64,000 bases of DNA from Duganella sp. CF517 (GTDB lineage Bacteria; Pseudomonadota; Gammaproteobacteria; Burkholderiales; Burkholderiaceae_D). Every line of letters begins with the position of its first letter. Within the stretch, counting starts at the first letter, position 1. This document shows positions 33,927-43,446 of the stretch, in pieces. The notes beneath the pieces are model-generated. The model worked only from the letters and a program-made list of their open reading frames with translations, did not search any database and had not been told where the DNA came from. The stretch spans positions 992,001-1,056,000 of the forward strand of contig NZ_FODC01000003.1 in assembly GCF_900110275.1 (NCBI RefSeq), read 5' to 3'. Made by a program: the position numbers and the translations under genes.

Positions 33927-35936
33927 TTAGAACTTGGCGCGCACGCCGAACACCACGTTACGGCCCGGCAGCGGCGAGATATCCTTCAACACCGACGTCG
34001 ATACGCGGATTTCGTCGTTGGTCAGATTTTTCGCCAACAGGAACCACGTCAAATCGTAGGCGCCTACCTTCTGGGTGTACGACACATTGGCGTTGACCTG
34101 GTTGTAGCCCGGCGTTTCGGTATTCTCGAACGTCGCCAGGCGATCCTGCGACTGCGCGTGCACCAGCGACAGGCCGGCGCGCCATTGCCCCATCTTGTAG
34201 CCGGTGCTGGCGCCGACGCGCGTGGCCGGTTGCAGCGGCAGGCTGCCGCCTTGATCCAGCTTGCCGCGCGTGGTGTCGGCAAATACGCGGCCCGACCAGC
34301 CGGCGCCGTGCGGGTTGTATTCCAGCTCCGCCTCGGCGCCCTGGATGGTGGCGTCGGCCTGCAGGAAAATACGCTGACGCAGTTCGTCGCCCGGATTGCC
34401 CTCCTCGTCCACCAGCTGGCCGGTGATCTGGCCGTAAATGAAATCGCTGACCTTGTTGCGGAACAGGTTGGCCTTCCAGCGCACCAGCCCAGTGGTCTTC
34501 TGCAGCGACAGCTCGATATTGCGCGAGGTCTCCTTGTTGAAATCGGCGTTACCGATATCGAAGGTCACGGTGGCGTCGTGCGGACCGGCCGAATACAGTT
34601 CCTCGGTGGCCGGCGCGCGCTGCGCGTACGACACGGTCGCGCCCAGGCCGTAACCCGGCACGAACGGCCACATGCCGCCGACCGACGCCGATTTCAGATC
34701 GAACGAGCGATCGACGCCGGTGACCGGCTTGCGCTTGACGCGCTCCACGCGCGCGCCGGCGTTGACGCGCACCACGCCGACGTCGGTCTCCTCGACCAGG
34801 AAGGCGGCGGTCGATGTCGAGTGGGTGACCGGCACGGTATCGGCGCCGCCTTCGGCGCTCAGCGCCGAGAAGTGGGTGTTCTCGGTCTGCACGCCGAATG
34901 TGCCGTGCCAGCCGGCGACCGGTTTGTGCGTCAATTCGGCGCGCGTTTCCAGCGAACGGTTTTTGAAGATCACCTCCGGCTGGTTTTCGTCATTGAGCTC
35001 CGCGTGTTCATAGTCGGTGTAGCCGGCCTTGAACTTGAACGTTTCGAATCCCGCCAGCGGGGCTTTCACCAGGCTGTCGATATCGTAGCGGGTCTGCTTC
35101 TGGTCGATCCTCGAGCCTTCGTCGCTCGGGATGCCGTACAGATTGGTCAGGTGCGACACCGACGCGCCGACGAAGCCCCAACTGTCGACGTACGAGGAGC
35201 CGACACCGGCGTTGCGCTGGCGCGTATCCGAATGCGGCAGGCGGCCGGACGCCGAATCGGGATCGTTCAGCACGCGGTTGCCGGGGATTTTATAGTCGCC
35301 GGTGTTGCGCGCGTTGCCGTCCACGTGCCAGGCCATCTTGCCCACCGAGCCGTCCAACGTGCCGGACGCATTGCGGCCGTCGTCGACCGTGCTGCCGCGC
35401 GCCTCCAGTTGACCGGTAAGCTTAGGTTCCAGCACCGTCGGAATGCGTTCGTTGACGACGTTAACCAGGCCGCCGATGGCGCCCGAGCCATACAGCAGCG
35501 CCGCCGGGCCGCGCAGGATCTCGATCTGCTGCGCCACCGCGCCCTCGCCGGCCACCGCGTGGTCGTTCGACAGGCCCGAGACGTCGGAGACGGCCATGCC
35601 GTTCTCCAGCATCTTGACGCGCGCGCCTTCCAGGCCGCGAATGATCGGACGCGAGGCGCCGGCGCCGAAGGCCGATGCCGACACGCCCAGTTCCTGCGAC
35701 AGCGTCTCGCCCAGCGAGCTGCCCACCTTGTCGCGCAACTCGTCGCCCGACAGCACTTTGGCCGGCGCCAGAATCTGGTCGCTGTCGGAATCGCCGAAAG
35801 GCGTGGCGGTGACGATCACGCGCGGGACGGCGCCGTCGGTGGGCTTGGCGGTGGTGGACTGCGTGGACTGGGCGTGCGCCAGGGTGGACAAGGCGGACAG
35901 GATCGCGCTGGCCAGCAGCGTGCGTGGGATATTCAT
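33927..35936 (-). CDS. ZnuD-like TonB-dependent receptor
   Basis: A 669-residue outer-membrane receptor. Signal peptide MNIPRTLLASAILSALSTLAHA; TonB-box-like VPRVIVTATPF; plug about 45-160 (RPIIRGLEGARVKMLENGM, LRGPAALLYGSGAIGGLVNVV); then a 22-strand-type barrel ending FGVRAKF. The plug's GLSNDHA segment and His-containing loops (such as PHSDTRQRNAG) fit the ZnuD branch that imports zinc, but a siderophore or other ligand cannot be ruled out. The start is placed at the signal peptide. The upstream 112-codon gene on the same strand encodes a Cys/His small protein, fitting a metal-uptake pair. No clear Zur box was found by eye. Confidence 0.85.
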   Translation of the reverse strand: MNIPRTLLASAILSALSTLAHAQSTQSTTAKPTDGAVPRVIVTATPFGDSDSDQILAPAKVLSGDELRDKVGSSLGETLSQELGVSASAFGAGASRPIIRGLEGARVKMLENGMAVSDVSGLSNDHAVAGEGAVAQQIEILRGPAALLYGSGAIGGLVNVVNERIPTVLEPKLTGQLEARGSTVDDGRNASGTLDGSVGKMAWHVDGNARNTGDYKIPGNRVLNDPDSASGRLPHSDTRQRNAGVGSSYVDSWGFVGASVSHLTNLYGIPSDEGSRIDQKQTRYDIDSLVKAPLAGFETFKFKAGYTDYEHAELNDENQPEVIFKNRSLETRAELTHKPVAGWHGTFGVQTENTHFSALSAEGGADTVPVTHSTSTAAFLVEETDVGVVRVNAGARVERVKRKPVTGVDRSFDLKSASVGGMWPFVPGYGLGATVSYAQRAPATEELYSAGPHDATVTFDIGNADFNKETSRNIELSLQKTTGLVRWKANLFRNKVSDFIYGQITGQLVDEEGNPGDELRQRIFLQADATIQGAEAELEYNPHGAGWSGRVFADTTRGKLDQGGSLPLQPATRVGASTGYKMGQWRAGLSLVHAQSQDRLATFENTETPGYNQVNANVSYTQKVGAYDLTWFLLAKNLTNDEIRVSTSVLKDISPLPGRNVVFGVRAKF

Positions 35937-36030
35937 GGGTAAACCTCTAGCTAAAAAAACATGACAGGTCGCACCGTGGATGGCCGGAGCCGGACCACGG
36001 TGACGCAAAATTCAGGACGGATTTCGGCTG

Positions 36031-36369
36031 TCAGGCCAGAGGGGGCGCGCGGGACTGGAAGACGCAAACGGTGCGTTCGCAGGCGGTAAGGGTGGCGGGG
36101 GTGGCGATCACGCCGCCGCCGATGGCGACCACGGCGACGGTCATTGCCGGCGAGGTCAGCGCCGCCGATACCTGGGCGACCGTGACGCATTCGGCGCAAA
36201 CCTTGTGCACCGCGATGCGTTTGCGGGTTTCGGACTGTTCCCCGCTGCCGAATTCCGCGCCGGACTGCGCTACGTCGATCCAGTGCGAATAGACGTGCGC
36301 CGCCCCGATCTGCTGCGTGAAGAGCAGCAGAAATGCGAGAAACACATGAATGATCGGACGGCGATGCAT
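36031..36369 (-). CDS. Small secreted Cys/His protein (DUF2946-like)
   Basis: A 112-residue protein with an N-terminal signal or anchor (HVFLAFLLLFTQQIGAAHVYSHW). The mature part holds HKVCAECV (H-x2-C-x2-C) and later TACERTVCVFQ, plus His residues after the leader. This arrangement resembles the small DUF2946 family found beside metal-linked TonB receptors; the assignment is tentative. A second hydrophobic patch (AMTVAVVAIGGGVIATPAT) could be a membrane hairpin. It lies 94 bases upstream of the ZnuD-like receptor on the same strand and is probably co-transcribed. Likely role: periplasmic metal binding or sensing. Confidence 0.6.
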   Translation of the reverse strand: MHRRPIIHVFLAFLLLFTQQIGAAHVYSHWIDVAQSGAEFGSGEQSETRKRIAVHKVCAECVTVAQVSAALTSPAMTVAVVAIGGGVIATPATLTACERTVCVFQSRAPPLA

Positions 36370-36543
36370 CGGTCGGAGTCGGTCGGTGAGGGAACGAAGG
36401 CGTCATTCTACCCGCAACGCACGAAAAAAGGGGCCTGCCTCGAAGCAAGGGGGGTCAGTCCTACATGCAAGCCGCTTGCACGCCGACAGTGCCCAAGCTC
36501 ATCAGTGGATAAGATGGGACACGTCCATCCATAAGGAAAAACC

Positions 36544-36780
36544 ATGAAAAAGCTCACCGCACCGGCCAAATTTGCCTTGGCAATGATCCTGACCGCAGCC
36601 GCCGTCACCGGCTGCAAGAAGCAAGATGCCGATCCGGTCACGCCGGAAACGAAGATCGGCGCAACGCCGGATGCCGGCAACATCACGCCGCCGGTGCCGG
36701 GCAACGAACTGCCGGCTCCGGCAGCGCCGGCCCCTGCCCCGATGCCTATGCCGCAAGCAAACACGCCGGCATCGCACTAA
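36544..36780 (+). CDS. Small Pro-rich lipoprotein
   Basis: A 78-residue protein with a type-II signal peptide: MKKLTAPAKFALAMILTAAA, lipobox VTGC, Cys24 as the lipid site, then KK. Lys after Cys favours outer-membrane sorting. The mature part is short, Pro/Ala-rich and probably extended (PVPGNELPAPAAPAPAP). Many proteobacteria have such small entericidin- or linker-type lipoproteins with no known role. Monocistronic. Its stop codon is the first unit of a heptanucleotide tandem repeat. Function unknown. Confidence 0.72.
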   Translation: MKKLTAPAKFALAMILTAAAVTGCKKQDADPVTPETKIGATPDAGNITPPVPGNELPAPAAPAPAPMPMPQANTPASH

Positions 36781-36822
36781 GCACTCAGCACTCAGCACTG
36801 AGCACTGAGCACTGAGCACTAA
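36774..36822. repeat. Heptanucleotide tandem repeat, seven copies
   Basis: Unit GCACT(A/C/G)A repeated seven times without interruption. The first unit, GCACTAA, contains the lipoprotein's stop codon. Since 7 is not a multiple of 3, changes in number affect only the 3' UTR. Confidence 0.9.
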
Positions 36823-36830
36823 GCGTCAAG

Positions 36831-36861
36831 AGGCCGCCCGACTGGATCGATCAGGCGGCCT
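36831..36861. terminator. Hairpin between convergent genes
   Basis: AGGCCGCC pairs perfectly with GGCGGCCT across a 15-base loop. It lies between the lipoprotein gene and the convergent 36851-37084 gene and covers the latter's stop. No U-tract follows on either strand, so termination is only suggested. Confidence 0.45.
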
Positions 36862-37084
36862 CCGCCTGTCCCAAAACCCCCTCCTCATCCTGCTTCCTGC
36901 GCGACAGATTGCTGCGCAGATTCTCCGGCGCCGCGCTCAGCACCTTGTTGACGACATGCCTCGGCACGCCATGGCTCATGGCATATTCCGCTGCGGGCTG
37001 CAAACCTTCCTGCGGAAGGAGTTCCAATGCCTCGTCCAGGATGGATGCGGTGGCGGTGGGTTTTCGGCGGTCTGATAAAGGCAT
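36851..37084 (-). CDS. Small hypothetical protein
   Basis: A 77-residue, mostly helical, soluble protein that I do not recognise. The central part (ILDEALELLPQEGLQPAAEY, then AMSHGVPRHVVNKVLS) looks like two or three short helices, possibly a helix-turn-helix-like or subunit-interaction domain. The tail (NLSRRKQDEEG) is charged. No signal peptide. It lies 51 bases upstream of the 37136 stop on the opposite side of that gene's end, in the same orientation, and could be read through from it. Confidence 0.5.
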   Translation of the reverse strand: MPLSDRRKPTATASILDEALELLPQEGLQPAAEYAMSHGVPRHVVNKVLSAAPENLRSNLSRRKQDEEGVLGQAEAA

Positions 37085-37135
37085 TTTTCAATTCCACTAA
37101 AAATATTTAACAGATTCAGTGTACGCCTGCCGGCG

Positions 37136-39448
37136 TCATCCGTATGTTCGCCAGTTCACGCCGCCGCCTGCCGGGCGGATTCGTATCGCGATCGACTTGG
37201 CCGCCGGCACCATGCTCTCCAACGCATGATGCTCCAATGCCATCAGCGGATTACATTCCGGGAAGTATCCCGCCACGCATCCCGCCGGCACCTCGTATCG
37301 CACCAGGCGCAGCCCGGCCACGCTGCGCGCCACGCCATCGCCGGTCACGGCGCTGACATCGACCAGATCCCCCTCCCGCATCCCCAGACGCGAAATATCG
37401 GCCGCGTTGATCAGCAGCACCCGCCGGCCGCCGTGGACGCCGCGAAACGTGTCGTTCTCGTTGTAGATGGTCGTGTTGAACTGGCTGTCGCTGCGCACCG
37501 TGAACAGGCGCAGCACGTCGCCGCGCGGCAGCAACTGGTCGGGATCGGCATCGAGCACCGTCGGCGCGATGAAGTTGGCGCGCCCGTTCGGCGTCTTCCA
37601 CTGGCGCTCCGCGGCGGGCAGCGGCCGGCGGAATCCGCCCGGCGTCCACATGCGCGCATTGAAGTCGTGGAAAATCTCCGGATACGTCTCGGCGATGGCG
37701 TCGCGGATGGTGGCGTAGTCGGCCACCCACGCATCCCAATCGATCTTGGGATTGACCGGCAAGGTCGCCTTCGCCAATCCGGCGATGATCGCATGCTCGG
37801 AGCGCAGCAGTTCGCCGGCCGGCTGCGCTCTGCCCTTCGAACCGTGCATGTGGCCGGTGCTGTCCTCGACCGACACCGCCTGCTCGCCGCCGGCCTGCTG
37901 GTCCACCTCCAACCGTCCCAGGCAGGGCAGAATGTAGGACACGGCCCCGTGCACCAGATGGCTGCGATTCAGCTTGGTCGCCACCTGCACGGTGAGCCGC
38001 AGCCGCGACCACGCCGCCTCCACGCGCACGGTGTCCGGCACGGCGCGCACGAAATTGCCGCCCAGCGCGACAAACGCCCGCACCGAGCCGTCCAGCACGC
38101 CCTCGCAAGTCTCGACCGTGTTCAGTCCCTTCCCGCGCGGCGGCTCGAAGCCATATTGTTTCGCCAGCTGGTCGAGCGGCGCCAGCTCAGGCTTCTCCGT
38201 GATGCCGACGGTGCGTTGCCCCTGCACATTGGAATGGCCGCGCACCGGACAGATGCCGGCGCCAGGCTTGCCGATATTGCCGCGCAACAGCAGTAGATTG
38301 GACAGCATCTCGACATTCTGCACCCCAAGCCGGTGCTGCGTCAGGCCCATGCCGAACACGCCGATCACCTTGCTCGCGCCGGCGTAGACGGCCGCCACCT
38401 GCTCCAGGTCGCGGCGGGACAGGCCCGAGTGGCGCTCGATCTCGCTCCAGCTCTCCCCGCGCGCGCGGTCGACCAACGACTCGAGCCCGGCCGTATGCTC
38501 GGCGATGAAGTCGGCATCGAGCACGCGCGGCGCGCCGAGCGCGATCGCGGCGTCGTCGGCGGCGATCAGCGCCTTGCACAAACCGAGCATGGCCGCGCTG
38601 TCGCCGCCGGCCCGCACCTGCAGATAGTGCGTGCTGATGGCGGTTTCGGCGCCGGTCAGCATTTCGGCCGGCGACTGCGGATTGGCGAAGTGCAGCAGCC
38701 CGGTCTCGCGCAGCGGATTGAAGGTGATGATGGGGATGCCCCGGCGCCGCGCCTCCTGCAACTGGTGCAGCATGCGCGGACTATTGGTGCCGACGTTCTG
38801 CCCGAAGAACAGGATGCAGTCGGTCTGCTCGAAATCGGCCAGCGACACCGTGCCGATCGGCACGCCGATGGTCTTGGGCAGCGCCACCGAGGTACTCTCG
38901 TGGCACATGTTGGAGCTGTCCGGCAGATTATTGCAGCCATAGAGGCGCGCCAGCAGCTGGTACATATACGATGCCTCGAGCGACGCGCGCCCGGAGCAGT
39001 AGAACACGGCGCTTTGCGGCGCCAGCGCCTTCAGTTCGCGTCCGATCTCGGCGAATGCGCTATCCCAGTCGACCGGCACATAACGGTCGCTGGCGGCATC
39101 CCAGCGCAGGGGCGTCGTCAGGCGGCCCACCGCCTCCAGCTGGTGGTCGCTCCAGCCCAGCAGCTCGCCGACCGTGTGCTGTTCGAAGAAACCGGCGTCG
39201 CAGCGCTTGCCGGTGACTTCCCACGCGGTGGCCTTGGCGCCGCTCTCGCAAAATTCGAATGGATGGGGATTGGCCGGCTTGGCCCAGGCGCAGCTGACGC
39301 AGGCGACACCGTCGGTCTTGTTCAAGTGGATCAGCAGCTTGCTGCCCTCGAACGGCACATGCTCGTGCAGCAGCGCCGTGGCGACCTTTTTCACCGAACC
39401 CCAACCGCCGGCGGGATGTGGATAGGGTTCGGGCGTGGTGGATTTCAT
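37136..39448 (-). CDS. FdhF/YdeP-family molybdopterin oxidoreductase
   Basis: A 770-residue cytosolic enzyme of the FdhF/YdeP group, molybdopterin-dependent proteins related to formate dehydrogenase H. Near the N-terminus VACVSCAWAKP and FEFCESGAKA supply Cys ligands for an iron-sulfur site. The core has SNMCHESTSVALPKTIGV, FFGQNVGTNSPRML, LLLRGNIGKPGAGICPVRGHSNVQGQRT and a C-terminal cofactor-binding domain (FNTTIYNENDTFRG). YdeP-type members are linked to acid resistance and may act on formate-like or unknown substrates. ATG 39448 follows AAGGACGG; a longer ORF is not supported. No FdhD homologue is adjacent. Confidence 0.88.
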   Translation of the reverse strand: MKSTTPEPYPHPAGGWGSVKKVATALLHEHVPFEGSKLLIHLNKTDGVACVSCAWAKPANPHPFEFCESGAKATAWEVTGKRCDAGFFEQHTVGELLGWSDHQLEAVGRLTTPLRWDAASDRYVPVDWDSAFAEIGRELKALAPQSAVFYCSGRASLEASYMYQLLARLYGCNNLPDSSNMCHESTSVALPKTIGVPIGTVSLADFEQTDCILFFGQNVGTNSPRMLHQLQEARRRGIPIITFNPLRETGLLHFANPQSPAEMLTGAETAISTHYLQVRAGGDSAAMLGLCKALIAADDAAIALGAPRVLDADFIAEHTAGLESLVDRARGESWSEIERHSGLSRRDLEQVAAVYAGASKVIGVFGMGLTQHRLGVQNVEMLSNLLLLRGNIGKPGAGICPVRGHSNVQGQRTVGITEKPELAPLDQLAKQYGFEPPRGKGLNTVETCEGVLDGSVRAFVALGGNFVRAVPDTVRVEAAWSRLRLTVQVATKLNRSHLVHGAVSYILPCLGRLEVDQQAGGEQAVSVEDSTGHMHGSKGRAQPAGELLRSEHAIIAGLAKATLPVNPKIDWDAWVADYATIRDAIAETYPEIFHDFNARMWTPGGFRRPLPAAERQWKTPNGRANFIAPTVLDADPDQLLPRGDVLRLFTVRSDSQFNTTIYNENDTFRGVHGGRRVLLINAADISRLGMREGDLVDVSAVTGDGVARSVAGLRLVRYEVPAGCVAGYFPECNPLMALEHHALESMVPAAKSIAIRIRPAGGGVNWRTYG

Positions 39449-39554
39449 GGACCGTCCTTGATAAGAGTATCGGCCCATTCTAGGTCCCGGGACGGCCGGT
39501 CTCTGTATGTCAACGCACGAAGCCGCGACATCGAGGCCGGCGTTCCGGGTCAAC

Positions 39555-42422
39555 TTAGAACATATAGGTGAGACTGAACCGCAATGTCCGTCCGAACAGC
39601 GGCCTGGCCACGCCACGGTTGCGCGAACCGTCCGGCGACAGCAGGTCGTTGAACAGCGGGTCGCCTTCCGTGAACGACAGCTGGTTGGTCAGGTTGGCCA
39701 CGTGCAGGTGCGCGCTCAAACGCTCGGTGATCTGGTACTGCGCGCCGGCGTTGATGATGTGATACGACGGGAACAAGGTCACGTTGCTGTCGGACGCCTC
39801 GGAGAAGCGCGAACCGTAATGCTGGTACTGCGCGTACACGCTTACCGGGATGTCGGTCAGCGGCTTGAGGTCGAACGACGGCATGAAGTTGAACATCACC
39901 TTCGGCAAACGGCGCGGACGGCGTCCGTCCTCGCTCACCTGCACGTAGTGGTAACCGGTGATGACGCCCTGCGCGTCCTTGTCCTCCTGCGTGGTGGTGT
40001 AATTGGCGCCCTTGACCTTCGGATTTTGCATCACCAGATTGCCCTTCAACTCCAGGCCCTGGACGGCGGCCGGACGCCACGACAACTCGACTTCCGCGCC
40101 AACGTTCTGGATGCCGCGCTGGTACAACTGCGCCACGTCCGGACACGAATTGATCTGCGTGACGCCACCGGCGCTGGTGCATTGCGACGACTGGATGTCC
40201 TTGTAGATATTGACGGCGCTGCGCGGCGAGAATTTGTTATAAAACGCCGCCACCGACGCGCCAAAACCACGCGTCAGATAACGCAAACCCATTTCGTACT
40301 GGCGGATATGCTCCACCGCGCTGACCTCCACCGTCCTGCCGTTGACAACGGTGGCCGTCGCCGTGGTCAGGTTGTTGATATCCTCGAGGCTCGGCAGGCG
40401 GAACGAGTCCGACGCCAGCCCGTACACTGCGAAGGCTTTACTGAAGCTGTAGTTACCTCCGAGCGACCAGCCGAAACCGTGATACGTCTTGTTCAATGTC
40501 TGCGCGGCGCCTGGCAAACTCACTTCATTGTCCGCCGTCGTATCCTGGATCGAGCCGGCCACCACATTGGCTGGCGTCAGATCGGTGATGACGTTGCGGT
40601 CGCGCCGCACGCCGTCCGCCTTCAGGTTTTGCCAGCGCACGCCGGCATCGATCTTCAGCTTGCTGCCCATGGTTTCCCAGTGGTCGAGCAGATAGGCGGC
40701 GTTGCCGTCGCCGTGGATGTCGCTGACAAAACCGCCCCATCCCGGCAGGATCGCCCCGCCCTGCGTCAGGCTCGGGCCGACCTGGTTGCCCTGCGCGTCC
40801 ACCGCGATCAGATCGACCGGACGCGATTGATTCGAGACGTCGCTGACCAACAACGCCTGCTGGAAGTTGGGCTTGTAGCTGTAGCGGCTCTTGTACACGC
40901 CAAACGTCAGATCGTGCGCGCCCTTCAATTCGAAGGACTTCTGCGTCTTCAGGTCGAGCGAAGTGCTGGAGGCGTCGACGTCGGCGACGAACGGAATCAT
41001 GAAGTTCAGGTTCGCCGATGCCGGCACCGCGCTGCCGTCGTTCAGATAGCGTCCCGCCACGCCGGTGGCCTTGGCGTAGCGCCTGATGAAGTCTTCGCGG
41101 CTGATGTTGGCGAAGGCGCCGCAGGCCTGGCTGGCCGGCACGTTGAAAAAGCCTTTCAGCTTGACGTTATCGAGGTTGCAGGCCAGCGCCGCGCCGTGCG
41201 CCGGCGAGATCACGTCGTTCTGATAGCGTGAGTTGAGGAAGTTGGTCGATGTCGCCGTGTCATTGCCGGTGAAGACGGCGTTGAAGCCGTTGCTGCCGGT
41301 GGTGTGCCGCAATCCGGCGGACAGCTTCCATCCGTCCTTCAGTTCGTGCGAGCCGCTCAACGTGAAGATCTTGAAATCGGGGTGGATGCCGTCGGCCTGG
41401 TCGATCGTGCGCGTGCCGTACTCGCCGATCATGTTGAACCTGCGGTTGTACTGCGAGGCGGTGGTGCCGTGCGCGAAGTCGATGCCCAGCGGCTCGATGT
41501 TGTCCTGGTTGATCTTGGTCGGATTGGACGGCGTGCCGGGGTTGGCAAAGCGCGGCACCGAGATGGGCAGGTTCTGATAGAACGCGGTGCGGTCGTTGAT
41601 CACCAGCGCGTCACCGCGCAAGGTGGTCTTGCGGTCGTCGCTGGTGTAGACCAGATTGCCGCGTACCTGGCCGCCACGATCGGCGGTGTAGCCGGTGTCG
41701 CGCACGCCGTCGCTGCGGCGATAGAAGCCGCCGACGGCGCCGGTCAGGTTGGGGCTCAGCGGCCCGGATACGAAGGCGTCCTGCCGGATGAAGCCGTAGT
41801 CGGCGTATTCGATCTTGTAGCCGCCCGCCAGTTTGTCGCCGCCGGTGCGTGTCACATGGTTGACGGTCGCGCCCAGGCCATTCGAATAGAGTATGCCGCC
41901 CGGACCGCCCTTGACCAGCTCCACGCTCTCGGTCATCAGGTCGTCGCGGATGAAGATGTCGTTGTTCATGAACGGCGCTTCCGGCTCCTCGAAGGCGGGC
42001 AAGCCGTCGATCAACTGCGGCGCGAAGCGGTAGCCGCCGGTGACGGGCAAACCGCGCACCGTGATGTTGTTACTGGCCTCGCCGGCGCTGCCGCCTTCCG
42101 AGTAGATGCCCGGGAAATTGGCCAGCATGTCGGCGGTGCTCATCGGCGCCAGGCGCTGGATCTCCTCGGCCGTCAGCGTGTTGATCGAGAACGTCGCGTT
42201 CTTCTTGGTCGTCGACTTGGTCACGCCGGTGACGATGACGACCGCCTGCGGATCGGCGCCGTTGGCATCCGCAGCCGGCTGGCCGCTGACGGCGGCGGTG
42301 GGGGCGGGGGTGGCCGTGGCGCTGCTGTTCTGCTGCGCGAACACCAGCGCGGGCGCCAGGCAGATCGCCAGGGCCGCCGAACGAACGATGTAGCGGTTAT
42401 AACGATTGATTGCATAGGTCAT
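39555..42422 (-). CDS. TonB-dependent receptor, probable fructoside uptake
   Basis: A 955-residue outer-membrane receptor. Signal peptide ending near APALVFAQ. The Ala/Thr/Pro-rich stretch leads to VVIVTGVTKSTTKKNATFSI (TonB-box and plug start). The plug has NNITVRGLPVTGG and VKGGPGGILYSNGLGATVNHV, and the large barrel ends LRFSLTYMF. The long barrel fits oligosaccharide receptors. Substrate assignment to sucrose or fructans rests on context: a fructokinase, GH32-type enzymes and an ABC system lie next upstream, and its leader carries one of the three shared operators (42480-42495), 58 bases before the start codon. It is a separate transcription unit from the ABC operon. Confidence 0.87.
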   Translation of the reverse strand: MTYAINRYNRYIVRSAALAICLAPALVFAQQNSSATATPAPTAAVSGQPAADANGADPQAVVIVTGVTKSTTKKNATFSINTLTAEEIQRLAPMSTADMLANFPGIYSEGGSAGEASNNITVRGLPVTGGYRFAPQLIDGLPAFEEPEAPFMNNDIFIRDDLMTESVELVKGGPGGILYSNGLGATVNHVTRTGGDKLAGGYKIEYADYGFIRQDAFVSGPLSPNLTGAVGGFYRRSDGVRDTGYTADRGGQVRGNLVYTSDDRKTTLRGDALVINDRTAFYQNLPISVPRFANPGTPSNPTKINQDNIEPLGIDFAHGTTASQYNRRFNMIGEYGTRTIDQADGIHPDFKIFTLSGSHELKDGWKLSAGLRHTTGSNGFNAVFTGNDTATSTNFLNSRYQNDVISPAHGAALACNLDNVKLKGFFNVPASQACGAFANISREDFIRRYAKATGVAGRYLNDGSAVPASANLNFMIPFVADVDASSTSLDLKTQKSFELKGAHDLTFGVYKSRYSYKPNFQQALLVSDVSNQSRPVDLIAVDAQGNQVGPSLTQGGAILPGWGGFVSDIHGDGNAAYLLDHWETMGSKLKIDAGVRWQNLKADGVRRDRNVITDLTPANVVAGSIQDTTADNEVSLPGAAQTLNKTYHGFGWSLGGNYSFSKAFAVYGLASDSFRLPSLEDINNLTTATATVVNGRTVEVSAVEHIRQYEMGLRYLTRGFGASVAAFYNKFSPRSAVNIYKDIQSSQCTSAGGVTQINSCPDVAQLYQRGIQNVGAEVELSWRPAAVQGLELKGNLVMQNPKVKGANYTTTQEDKDAQGVITGYHYVQVSEDGRRPRRLPKVMFNFMPSFDLKPLTDIPVSVYAQYQHYGSRFSEASDSNVTLFPSYHIINAGAQYQITERLSAHLHVANLTNQLSFTEGDPLFNDLLSPDGSRNRGVARPLFGRTLRFSLTYMF

Positions 42423-42479
42423 TTCGCATCTCCTTTTATGATTATCAGCCGCGCTTCGACGGCTTGTGTAAGTTTCGGT

Positions 42480-42495
42480 TGTCTAACGTTGTCAT
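42480..42495. promoter_or_regulatory. LacI-type operator, copy 1 (TonB receptor promoter)
   Basis: TGTCTAACGTTGTCAT, an imperfect palindrome around AACGTT. The same 16-mer recurs with one or two changes at 46894 and 52240, each just upstream of a gene of the fructoside locus. Confidence 0.8.
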
Positions 42496-42510
42496 GAGGG
42501 GTAAAGGGCT

Positions 42511-43446
42511 TTATCGCTGGTCGCGCACCTCCTCCAGCCGTGGCATATCGGCGCCGCGCCGGGAACAGGTGATGGCGGCGGCGCGGCCGGCGAAGGCCAG
42601 CGCCGATTGCAGCGCCAGCCCGTCCAGTTGATTCAAGGAAGCGCGCGTCAGCAGCCCCCGTTCGCCCAGGTGCGCCAGCAGCGCCGCCTAGAAGGTATCG
42701 CCGGCGCCGACGGTATCGACGACATCGACCTTGACGGCCGGCAGTTCCAGCGCCAGTGTCGCGGTACCGGCCAGCACGCCCTCGCCGCCGCGCGTGACCA
42801 CCACCAGCGCCACGCCGGCATCCAGCGCCATGTCGATGAAGGCGCGCGGCGGCAGGCCGGGATACAGGTGGCCGATATCCTCGTCGCTGATTTTCAACAG
42901 GTCCGTCATCGGCAGCATCCACGCGATGGCGTCGGTCCATATTTGGCGGTCCGGCTGGATCGTCAGCCGCACGTTGGGATCGAAGGCGATCAGGCTGCGG
43001 CGGTGCTGGCGCGTGACCAGCGTCCGCAAGGTCGATGCGACCGGTTCGATCGCCATGCAATACGAGCCGACATGGATGACCGCCGCATCCGGCGGCACGC
43101 GCTCCAGGTCCGCGACGGTCACGGACCGGTCGGCGGTCTGGTCGCCGTACAAGGTGTAGGCCGGCACGCCATCGGCGTCGACATCGATGGTGACCAGCGC
43201 GGTCGCCGCATCCGGCCTTGGCGCGCAGGAGGTGTCGACGCCTTCGCGCGCCAGCGTATCGGCCAGCTTGCGGCCGAACAGGTCCGCCGACAGCCCGCCG
43301 AAGAACATCGGCCGCCGGCCCAGCCGCGCCAGGCCGATCGCCAGGTTGAAGGGCGAACCGCCAACCCGCGCGGACAAGGCAAAACCGGTGTCGGTATCAC
43401 CGTCGGAAAACACATCGAACAAAGCCTCGCCACATACGATAATCAT
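42511..43446 (-). pseudogene. Fructokinase with in-frame amber codon
   Basis: A PfkB/ribokinase-family fructokinase that would be 311 residues long. Residues 1-252 are intact (MIIVCGEALFDVF, GGSPFNLAIGLARLG). Codon 253 (42688-42690) is TAG, directly after DTVGAGDTF. The same frame then continues for 58 codons (AALLAHLGERGLLTRAS ... EEVRDQR) to a TAA at 42511-42513. The usual residue after GAGDTF in these enzymes is Gln, so a CAG to TAG change is the simple explanation. The catalytic Asp remains but the last ~58 residues, part of the nucleotide site, are lost unless amber is read through. Its start overlaps the ABC ATPase stop by 4 bases; last gene of the operon. Confidence 0.88.

Noticed and set aside
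39507..41231. 574-codon open frame on the plus strand
   Set aside because: Antisense to the fructoside TonB receptor; composition typical of a shadow frame.
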